Assembly: GCA_947172415.1 (NCBI GenBank)
Contig: OX359200.1
Coordinates: forward strand, 64,501 to 128,500
Length of the DNA stretch: 64,000 nucleotides
Source: Chondrosia reniformis
Lineage: Eukaryota; Porifera; Demospongiae; Chondrillida; Chondrillidae
Reading direction: 5' to 3'
The notes beneath the pieces were generated by a model. That model had not been told where the DNA came from. It saw nothing but the letters and a program-made list of their open reading frames with translations, and did no database searches. The translations under genes were made by a program, and so were the position numbers. Within the stretch, counting starts at the first letter, position 1. Each line of letters begins with the position of its first letter. Positions 36,199 through 54,588 of the stretch are shown here, in pieces.

Positions 36199-38562
36199 TA
36201 CATTTAATTCAGTTCTGTAACCTGTCAAATTGATATATATGAAGCTAAAACTTGGTGTCAACATTCACAGACATGTATGAAACAGGTCCAGTGGGTTATT
36301 GAAATTTTTATAAATCTTTACATTTGCCCTATCTCTCACCATACATTAAATTGGTATACCAGTATTGTAATGTACATTTGGCTCTGTAACTTTGCCAAAT
36401 AGAAAGATATAAAGCTGTAACTTGGTTTCAGCATTCACAGACATGTATGAAACAGGTCCAGTGGGTTATTGAAATTTTTATTAATCTCTACATTTGCCCT
36501 ATCTCTCACCATACATTAAATTCGTATACCAGTATTGTAATGTACATTTGGCTCTGTAACTTTGCCAAATAGAAAGATATAAAGCTGTAACTTGGTTTCA
36601 GCATTCACAGACATGTATGAAACAGGTCGAGTGGGTTATTGAAATTTTTATAAATCTTTACATTTGCCCTATCTCTCACCATACATTAAATTCGTATACC
36701 AGTATTGTAATGTACATTTGGCTCTGTAACTCTGCCAAATAGAAAGATATAAAGCTGTAACTTGGTTTCAGCATTCACAGACATGTATGAAAGAGGTCCA
36801 GTGGGTTATTGAAATTTTTATAAATCTTTACATTTGCCCTATCTCTCACCATACATTAAATTCGTATACCAGTATTGTAATGTACATTTGGCTCTGTAAC
36901 TCTGCCAAATAGAAAGATATAAAGCTGTAACTTGGTTTCAGCATTCACAGACATGTATGAAACATTTGCTATGGGATTTTGAAATTTTTATAAATCTTTA
37001 CATTTGCCCTATCTTTCATCATAAATTAAATTCGTATACCAGTATTATAATGTACATTTGGCTCTGTAACTCTGCCAAATGGAAAGATATGAAGCTTAAA
37101 CTTGGTTTCAGCATTCACAGACATGTATTAAACATTTACTGTGGGATATTGAAATTTTTATAAATCTTTACATTTGCCCTATCTTTCATCACACATTAAA
37201 TTCGTATACCAGTATTGTAATGTACATTTGGCTCTGTAACTCTGCCAAATGGAAAGATATGAAGCTTAAACTTGGTTTCAACATTCACAGACATGTATGA
37301 AACAGGTCCAGTGGTTATTGAAATTTTTATAAATCTTTACATTTGCCCTATCTCTCACAATACATTAAATTCGTATACCAGTATTGTAATGTACATTTGG
37401 CTCTGTAACTCTGCCAAATGGAAAAATATGAAGCTGTAACTTAGTTTCAGCATTCACAGACATGTATGAAACAGGTCCAGTGGGTTATTGAAATTTTTAT
37501 AAATCTTTACATTTGCCCTATCTCTCACCATACATTAAATTCGTATACCAGTAATGTAATGTACATTTGTCTCTGCAACTCTGCCAAATGGAAAAATATG
37601 AAGCTTAAACTTGGTTTCAGCATTCACAGACATGTATGAAACATTTGCTGTGGAATTTTGAAATTTTTATAATTCTTTACATTTGCCCTATCTCTCACCA
37701 TACATTAAATTCGTATACCAGTATTGTAATGTACATTTGGCTCTCTAACTCTGCCAAATGGAAAGATATGAAGCTGTAACTGGTTTCAGCATTCACAGAC
37801 ATGTATGAAACATTTGCTGTGGGATTTTGAAATTTTTATAAATCTTTACATTTGCCATATCTCTCACCATACATTAAATTGGTATACCAGTATTGTAATG
37901 TACATTTGGCTCTGTAACTCTGCCAAATGGAAAAATATGAAGCTGTAACTTGGTTTCAGCATTCACAGACATGTATGAAATAGGTCCATTGGGTTATTGA
38001 AATTTTTATAAATCTTTACATTTGCCCTATCTCTCACCATACATTAAATTCGTATACCAGTAATGTAATGTACATTTGGCTCTGTAACTCTGCCAAATGG
38101 AAAAATATGAAGCTGTAACTTGGTTTCAGCATTCACAGACATGTATGAAACAAGTCCAGTGGGTTATTGAAATTTTTATAAATCTTTAAATTTGCCATAT
38201 CTCTCACCATACATTAAATTCGTATACCAGTATTGTAATGGACATTTGGCTCTGTAACTCTGCCAAATGGAAAGATATGAAGCTTAAACTTGGTTTCAGC
38301 ATTCACAGACATGTATGAAACAAGTCCAGGGGGTTATTGAAATTTTTATAAATCTTAACATTTGCCCTATCTCTCACCATACATTAAATTGGTATACCAG
38401 TATTGTAATGTACATTTGGCTCTGTGACTCTATCAAATGGAAAGATTTGAAGTTGTAACTTGGTTTCAGCATTCACAGACATGTATGAAACAAGTCCAGT
38501 GGGTTATTGAAATTTTTATAAATCTTTACATTTGCCCTATCTCTCACTATACATTAATTTCG

Positions 38563-39622
38563 TATATATATGCCAGGTAATTGCTTAATGTTAAAAATGG
38601 CCGACCCTAAGAAGTATAAACAAATTCAGTACCATGTATATATAGATCTGATAGACTAGAGCGCTTTCAAAGATTTCTTCTGAGCATAGATATGCACTGT
38701 GTAGTAGGTGACTGTTTGTGAACTAGTTATCTATCCATATGTACTATATGGATGTCGCTTAAAGTGAAATTTCGTTAATCGACGGCCAACGAAACTCCAA
38801 AGAAAAAAAGTTGGACCATACCGAACGCTACCATCCACGACGCTCAGAGGCCGGGATCGGTGGTAACGCTCTGCCGAGTTGAGCTTTGGGTGTCACTTGC
38901 GTGAGAAGAACCAGTTCTTCTCGATATGGCCGACTCATATGAATCCTAAGATATCAGATGCCAATCCCACATACGTGGAACCCCCCCGAAATCCGGATTA
39001 TTGGTGAGCACGTCTCTATGGCACCAACCGATTAGGAGACAGCTTCAGAGTCTAAGCGCTACCAACCTCTATGGGAACCGCTACCACCATAGAGATGTGT
39101 CCAGGTAGGCCTACTTTATAAGGTTTTTTGCCTCTATTTAAACAACAAAATTTCCAAAGAAAACGGTTGTGGTTGGCGCTATTCCATACTTAAGAATAGG
39201 GTATTTGCGAGAAAAATATGGTCCAATTATTTCTCGTTAATTACAGATCAGGGCATCGTTTCAAGCAATTTTGCACATATACTCCGTATTTGTGGTCCAT
39301 CTCGAAACTGGAGAAACTGGATAAAATCCTGTGTGTGTCTCCATAGGCCGAGGAGAACGGCTTTTCCGGTCCCATGTAGAAACGATTTTAGCGAGAGGTG
39401 TTCCGATATAAACGATTAATACTACAAACAGACACACTCAATCTCAAGTGCTGTAAAACGATAATGGCTGCTGACTTCTATATAGATACCTTCTGATAGC
39501 TGTGTTTGGACTGTCTGTGTGTTTCTAGTTGGCCCCAGGTATGTAAAATGTTTTAGACTCAGGAGTTCCGATATTTTGAATGAAAATATCGGACGATATA
39601 TATGTACTATATAGAAATTTCA
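38563..39622. repeat. Interspersed 1.06-kb unit, copy 7
   Basis: The rightmost copy. It has one private change, TTCGTTAATCGAC for TTCGTCAATCGAC near 38775. Its right-end hairpin is perfect, as in copy 3. Confidence 0.9.
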
Positions 39623-40857
39623 TGTACATTTAATTCAGTTCTGTAACCTGTCAAATTGATATATATGAAGCTAAAACTTGGTGTCAACATTCACAGACAT
39701 GTATGAAACAGGTCCAGTGGGTTATTGAAATTTTTATAAATCTTTACATTTGCCCTATCTCTCACCATACATTAAATTGGTATACCAGTATTGTAATGTA
39801 CATTTGGCTCTGTAACTCTGCCAAATGGAAAGATATAAAGCTGTAACTTGGTTTCAGCATTCACAGACATGTATGAAACAGGTCCAGTGGGTTATTGAAA
39901 TTTTTATAAATCTTTACATTTGCCCTATCTCTCACCATACATTAAATTGGTATACCAGTATTGTAATGTACATTTGGCTCTGTAACTCTGCCAAATGGAA
40001 AGATATGAAGCTTAAACTTGGTTTCAGCATTCACAGATATGTATGAAACATTTGCTGTGGGATTTTGAAATTTTTATAATTCTTTACATTTTCCCTATCT
40101 CTCACCATACATTAAATTGGTATACCAGTATTGTAATGTACATTTGGCTCTGTAACTCTGCCAAATGGAAAGATATGAAGCTGTAACTTGGTTTCAACAT
40201 TCACAGACATGTATGAAATATTTGCTGCGGGATTTTGAATTTTTTGTAATTCTTTACATTTGCCCTATCTCTCACCATACATTAAATTCGTATACCAGTA
40301 TTGTAATGTACATTTGGCTCTGTAACTCTGCCAAATGGAAAACTATAAAGCTGTAACTTGGTTTCAGCATTCACAGACATGTATGAAACAGGTCCAGTGG
40401 GTTATGGAAATTTTTATAAATCTTTACATTTGCCCTATCTCTCACCATACATGAAATTCGTATACCAGTATTGTAATGTACATTTGGCTCTGTAACTCTG
40501 CCAAATGGAAAGATATGAAGCTGTAACTTGGTTTCAGCATTCACAGACATGTATGAAACAAGTCCAGTGGGTTATTGAAATTTTTATAAATCTTTAAATT
40601 TGCCATATCTCTCACCATACATTAAATTCGTATACCAGTATTGTAATGGACATTTGGCTCTGTAACTCTATCAAATGGAAAGATATGAAGCTAACACTTC
40701 TTATCAGCATTCACAGACATGTATGAAACATTTCCTGTGGGTTATTGAAATTTTTATAAATCTTTACATTTGCCCTATCTCTCACCATACATTAATTTCG
40801 TATACCAATATTGTAATGTACATTTGTCTCTGTCAAATGGAAGGATATGATATATAA

Positions 40858-41454
40858 GTGCATAAGAAATATATTGATAGCCTTCTACATAAATGGTATC
40901 GGATTTATTATACCTACTCATGTCGATATTGTAATAAATTTACCTTCATACGTAAAGTTCATATAATCTGATTTGGCAAGATGTGAAACTAATACTTGAT
41001 TTCAGTATTCATGACACATATATTAAGCATGTGCAATGACTGTTTAGAATACTCATGAATAATCCAGTGTTTTCCAAGCGGTTGTTAGAGACATAACTTA
41101 AGTTAATAAAAATGTTATTGCTTTACATCAGTTAATTTAACAGTTTCGAATAAATTAAATGTTACAAGTTAATGTTATTTGTTACTTATTTTCGTCTGGA
41201 AAGCTTCATTATTCTCTTGGAAGTTGATCTACTCTGTGTTCTCAACACATTTAGTGGAATACTCACTATCAGCTACAGAAGGAGACAGACTATCAAGTCA
41301 CCAAAGGCCATTACATTACCACTTACAGTTTGGGGCTTTCCCATATTCTTGGGCAGCAATGATCGCTTAATTGTTAGCTTCAAATCAGCAGTCTACATAC
41401 ATACAGAGACAAGTATATGTACACAATCAAGGTTGTCTTGTCATATTGAACCAC
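40858..41454. other. Intergenic DNA right of satellite, containing a decayed monomer
   Basis: No gene is seen. From about 40965 to 41070 the sequence follows the order of a satellite monomer at low identity (GGCAAGATGTGAAACTAATA, then CTTGATTTCAGTATTCATGA). This suggests a relic at the array edge. The remainder is AT-rich with CHD 3' flanking sequence. Confidence 0.55.
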
Positions 41455-50907
<9,453 letters not shown>

Positions 50908-51509
50908 TCTGTGTGTCAACTAAATGAATAAAAGGTTTAATATAATATGTCAGCTTAGCGAGAGCCAGTTTCACTAACACTACAGGAGCTGTGAGCTTAG
51001 AAAGGGACACATAAAAGCTTTGTGCGCCAAACTGACGTACAACTCCTACCGAGCTTGACCGCCGCCACCACAGTGCCCTAAAGTTTAAGTGACGGCATAA
51101 ATACTCAGCCTTATATTGCTTTAAGAGAGGCTAAAAGAGGACGAATTTCATAACATTTAGAAAATGGTAAACCGTCAGCCATTTGAGTGGAAAAATATTC
51201 CCAACAAATTCTATCTAAAAAATTTCGCCAATAAACTTTAGGAACCCTTTCATACAACGCTACCCCGTCCTCTCCAGCAGACAGCTCCCCATTTTGTATA
51301 GATACGCCCTGTACTTACCCAATGAAAACGTAATGGAGTCTTTCAAAGAGGGTCGCCTCAACTGGGACTGAAAACCGACAAGGCATGGGAAGGTGTGGTC
51401 TAGTGACGTCTCCACGTCACCTGACAAGTTGCGCAATCACTATTTTGTACATACAGCATCGGCAAAAAGGGTTAGGGTTGCGCAATCAGTATACAATATA
51501 AAAGATGCA
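50908..51509. promoter_or_regulatory. CHD upstream region and 3' flank of GuK-ELMO gene
   Basis: No coding sequence is seen. An acceptor-like ATTCATTTAG lies just upstream of the CHD ATG on the minus strand, so the CHD 5' UTR is probably spliced and its promoter lies further right. GCGCAATCA occurs twice (about 51432 and 51479). The rest is unremarkable. Confidence 0.5.
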
Positions 51510-54500
51510 CTAAGTGGAATTGGTTATTCGAGATAAACTTGTAAATTTGAATGCAGGATCAGTTACAGTTGCTTGACTTGCTGCACTCTTCCTCCACTGT
51601 GCTAACGCCTCATCCAGCTGCTGAATGACCTGACTCACACACTTCTTACAGTGCAGCTCTGTTCTGTGCAATAGCTGTCCTACCTCCTTCCTGCTCCTTC
51701 CTTGCCTGCGGTACAGCTCATAGTAGTGGTACAGTGTGGCAGTGTAGAACCTACTTACCACAGTGATGCATGCCCCTTCATGATGGCACTCCCTTGTCAG
51801 GTAGCCCTCTCTCAGAGCACTCATTGCAATTCGAGTAATGTTAATAGACAGAACACAGAATGGAAAGCTACTCTCATCAGCTTGGGAGAGCTTGTAAACC
51901 TTGTGAGCTAGGGCTAGTCGGTCCGGGCTGTCCACCAAATAAATTAGATGCAGTAAGCTCAGGAGGCCAGTAGCCCTGAGGTCTGTGGCAGGGTCTGAGC
52001 CTTGGAAGCCAATCTGCTCCCAGTGGGGACCAAATCGAGGGCAGTCAACACCCTCAGCCCTTCCAGTTACTTTCTTGTAAATGGTTTGTAGCATGTTTGA
52101 GTGGAAGGAGTCGCTGTAGTCCAGTTTGCATTGAGCCAAAGCAAAGACCAGGTCCCTCTCATGTTTGAGGTCTCTGCCGGAAATCTGTGGAGGACCAAAC
52201 AGCTTGTGAGTCACACCTTTCATCCCTTGATACCTCACTATAGGCTGAATTGACTGCAGTTCAGTCGCTAAGTTCTTTTTCTGGTAATGTTGCAGACATT
52301 CAGCAAAGGTGACAAACGGTGTATACTGTCTGCGTGTGCCTGAGCGACGAGAACATGTGGGACTCATCTTAACTTCAGGGACAGCGTCCCAGCTAGATTT
52401 GACTGCTAGATACACTGCATCATTGTGTGGCATAGTCTTCTCAATGTAGGTAATGGCCTCATGCTGCAGGATGGAGTACACCTCAGGGCCAACCTGTAGA
52501 ACCATGTGGGGTTTTAAGGAATCAAGGAATTCACTTGCTTCCCCAGAAGCTGTCTCCAGGAGAATATACTTGGCATTCAGGCCAAGCTGGCTCATCTGCC
52601 AGGCTCCTTCAAAGGACAGTACTAACACAACACATGGATGTCCCTTCTGTCTGGCTGCCTGGACGGACTGGTAGGATGTCCCAAATAAGGTGCTGCTGCC
52701 CTTTTGTCCTGATCTGAGGGTAGGAGTGGAGGGTGTGGTTGGCAGGGATGCCATGTCCTTCAAGTAGCCCAGCTTGTTATGCCAGGTGCGCTGTTTGACC
52801 ATGACTGGATTGTATGTCTCCCTGGCCTCACTGTTAGGATGCAAGAAAGTAAACTCAGCAAATTCTCTATTCTGTATCATCTCCTCAGCCCTGTCCATTG
52901 TGATAAAGTGAAAGTCTCTTCCATCGTGTTCATAGTCAAAGGGAGGTCTTGTGGTATGTTGAACTACCTTGCTGAACAGGGTAGGGGAGTCTGCCACCAT
53001 TTTGTCCACAAGAGAGTTCTTTCCACTCCCTGCCTTTCCACAAACTATAATGGTCTGCTGTTCATTGTCCTCGGGCTCTAGGGAGAAACTGGAGGACAAG
53101 GAATCCAATCTACTGGGCAAACCATTCATGAGGGAAGGGGAGGTGGGTGTGGCATCAGGTGTATCCAGGTTCACAGTTGCAGTCAAATGGTTGTTCTCCA
53201 GGTTGACATAATCCACAGACTGTTTTGTGTTGCCTATGTTTACATAATCTGTCAAAGTGTCCTTCTTATTAACTTTAAGTGATTCTCCCACTGATTTATC
53301 ACTCTGTTGGCTGTTTGTGTGAGCAAGTTGAAGATCCACAGAGCTCCAAATATCATCATAGTCATTAGCAGAAAAGTTGAAGTCAAACTCATCATTTTCT
53401 TGTAAATCTTGGTGAACCTTCATCATCTCTGCATAAGCCTTGTCTGCATCCTCTAATGTGTTAACACTTACCCTATCTGGATCAACATAGGCATCCGGAG
53501 AGTGGCTAGTTGGGAGGGGCGGGGCATCCTGCTCTGGAGAGTGGCTAGTTGGGAGGGGCGGGGCATCCTGCTCTGGAGAGTGGCTAGTAGGGAAGGGCGG
53601 GGCGTCCTGCTCTGGAGAGTGGCTAGATGGGAAGGGTGGGGCATCCTGCTCCGGAGAGTGGCTAGTTGGGAAGGGTGGGGCATCCTGCTCCGGAGAGTGC
53701 CTAGTTGGGAGGGGTGGGGCGTGTGGCTCCAGATAGTGGCTAGTTGGGAGGGGCGGGGCGTGCGGCTCCGGAGAGTGGCTAGTTGGGAGGGGTGGGGCGT
53801 CCTGCTCCAGATAGTGGCTAGTTGGGAGGGGCGGGGCGTCCTGCTCCGGAGAGTGGCTAGTTGGGAGGGGCGGGGCATCCTGCTCCGGAGAGTGCCTAGT
53901 TGGGAGGGGTGGGGCATGCGGCTCCAGATAGTGGCTAGTTGGGAGGGGCGGGGCGTCCTGCTTCAGATAGTGGCTAGTTGGGAGGGGTGGGGCGTGTGGC
54001 TCCGGAGAGTGGCTAGTTGGGAGGGGTGGGGCGTCCTGCTCCAGATAGTGGCTAGTTGGGAGGGGCGGGGCGTCCTGCTCCGGAGAGTGGCTAGTTGGGA
54101 GGAGTGGGGCGTCCTGCTCCGGAGAGTGGCTAGTTGGGAGGAGCGGGGCGTCCTGCTCTGGAGAGTGGCTAGTTGGGAGGGGTGGGGCGTCCTGCTCTGG
54201 AGAGTGGCTAGTTGGGAGGGGTGGGGCGTCCTGCTCTGGAGAGTGGCTAGTCGGGAAGGGCAAGAATTCTTGCTTCACAGGAGAACTTGTACTGCCACTC
54301 TCACTGCTCTGACTAGATCCATCCTCAGATAAAACTATGCCAAACAGGTCTTCATTGTGGCTGTCTCGCGGTGCAGCTAATTCCTGCAGGTTCACGTAGT
54401 CAGCGATTCCCTGGTGTGTCGCGCTGGTTGAATCTCTCCCAGTACCATCGACACTTTCGCTACGAGCAATCTCTTCCTGCAAGGTAAACACTTCTTCATC

Positions 54501-54539
54501 AGATTCGAAACTATCAAACGAAGAAGAAGAGCTGCTCAT
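51510..54539 (-). CDS. Guanylate-kinase-like / ELMO-domain fusion protein, intronless
   Basis: A single 1009-aa open frame. The N-terminus is acidic and Ser-rich. Residues about 93-346 are 19 copies of a 13-residue Pro-rich repeat (SHSPEQDAPPLPT). Three YVNx motifs (YVNL near 47, YVNI near 431, YVNL near 443) fit the Grb2 SH2-binding consensus. A guanylate-kinase-like domain (about 495-720) has P-loop GKAGSGKNS, HTTRPP, HDGRDFHFITMDRAEEMI and LFGTSYQSVQAARQKG. An insertion of about 40 residues separates the last two. An ELMO domain (about 788-960) contains GPHWEQIGFQGSDPATDLRA, which retains the Arg characteristic of ELMOD-type Arf/Arl GAPs. I know no standard gene with this combination. GTPase regulation downstream of tyrosine kinases is inference. 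It is divergent from TTC27, with 49 bp between start codons. Confidence 0.88.
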   Translation of the reverse strand: MSSSSSSFDSFESDEEVFTLQEEIARSESVDGTGRDSTSATHQGIADYVNLQELAAPRDSHNEDLFGIVLSEDGSSQSSESGSTSSPVKQEFLPFPTSHSPEQDAPPLPTSHSPEQDAPPLPTSHSPEQDAPLLPTSHSPEQDAPLLPTSHSPEQDAPPLPTSHYLEQDAPPLPTSHSPEPHAPPLPTSHYLKQDAPPLPTSHYLEPHAPPLPTRHSPEQDAPPLPTSHSPEQDAPPLPTSHYLEQDAPPLPTSHSPEPHAPPLPTSHYLEPHAPPLPTRHSPEQDAPPFPTSHSPEQDAPPFPSSHSPEQDAPPFPTSHSPEQDAPPLPTSHSPEQDAPPLPTSHSPDAYVDPDRVSVNTLEDADKAYAEMMKVHQDLQENDEFDFNFSANDYDDIWSSVDLQLAHTNSQQSDKSVGESLKVNKKDTLTDYVNIGNTKQSVDYVNLENNHLTATVNLDTPDATPTSPSLMNGLPSRLDSLSSSFSLEPEDNEQQTIIVCGKAGSGKNSLVDKMVADSPTLFSKVVQHTTRPPFDYEHDGRDFHFITMDRAEEMIQNREFAEFTFLHPNSEARETYNPVMVKQRTWHNKLGYLKDMASLPTTPSTPTLRSGQKGSSTLFGTSYQSVQAARQKGHPCVVLVLSFEGAWQMSQLGLNAKYILLETASGEASEFLDSLKPHMVLQVGPEVYSILQHEAITYIEKTMPHNDAVYLAVKSSWDAVPEVKMSPTCSRRSGTRRQYTPFVTFAECLQHYQKKNLATELQSIQPIVRYQGMKGVTHKLFGPPQISGRDLKHERDLVFALAQCKLDYSDSFHSNMLQTIYKKVTGRAEGVDCPRFGPHWEQIGFQGSDPATDLRATGLLSLLHLIYLVDSPDRLALAHKVYKLSQADESSFPFCVLSINITRIAMSALREGYLTRECHHEGACITVVSRFYTATLYHYYELYRRQGRSRKEVGQLLHRTELHCKKCVSQVIQQLDEALAQWRKSAASQATVTDPAFKFTSLSRITNST
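53496..54262. repeat. 39-bp coding minisatellite (19 copies) in GuK-ELMO gene
   Basis: Nineteen in-frame 39-bp copies encode SHSPEQDAPPLPT variants (SHYLEQD, SHSPEPH, RHSPEQD). A block ending in the order SPEPH, YLEPH, RHSPEQ occurs twice, so the array has its own higher-order duplication. Every copy keeps frame, implying selection on the protein. Confidence 0.95.
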
Positions 54540-54588
54540 CACTCACAGGGGGCGTGTACTTAGGGAAATCCCCTCTCTGTCCACAAAA
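54540..54588. promoter_or_regulatory. Bidirectional promoter gap (49 bp) between GuK-ELMO gene and TTC27
   Basis: Only 49 bp separate the divergent start codons. There is no TATA box. Shared or overlapping initiation is implied by spacing alone. Confidence 0.6.

Larger units (their letters stand above)
18545..40857. repeat. 22-kb satellite array, about 170-bp monomer, with seven 1.06-kb interspersed units
   Basis: Monomers of about 170 bp repeat head to tail on the plus strand. Each carries, in order, CAAATGGAAAGATATGAAGC, the segment AGCATTCACAGACATGTATG, a variable box, TTATAAATCTTTACATTTGC, CATACATTAAATT, GTATACCAGTATTGTAATG and TACATTTGGCTCTGTAACTC. After subtracting seven inserts of about 1061 bp, about 88 monomers remain. 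Two monomer classes alternate irregularly: ACAGGTCCAGTGGGTTATTG (class A) and ACATTTGCTGTGGGATTTTG (class B). Single substitutions distinguish most copies. Open frames of 60-73 codons recur but shift frame each monomer, so they are not genes. The period is close to nucleosome length, as in many centromeric satellites. Confidence 0.97.

Noticed and set aside
20115-40857. Recurring 60-73-codon open frames (MERYEAVTWFQHSQTC and relatives) across the satellite
   Set aside because: The monomer is about 170 bp, not a multiple of three, so each frame breaks after one to one and a half units; there is no splice or promoter context and substitutions look non-coding.
18545-40857. CRISPR-like array
   Set aside because: The repeats are contiguous about 170-bp monomers without unique spacers, in a eukaryotic intron-bearing genome; no cas-like genes are present.
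51465-51480. Telomere-like GGGTTAGGG
   Set aside because: A single occurrence, with no tandem array.
53502-54332. 276-codon plus-strand frame opposite the GuK-ELMO gene
   Set aside because: It mirrors the 39-bp repeat only and does not extend into any conserved domain.
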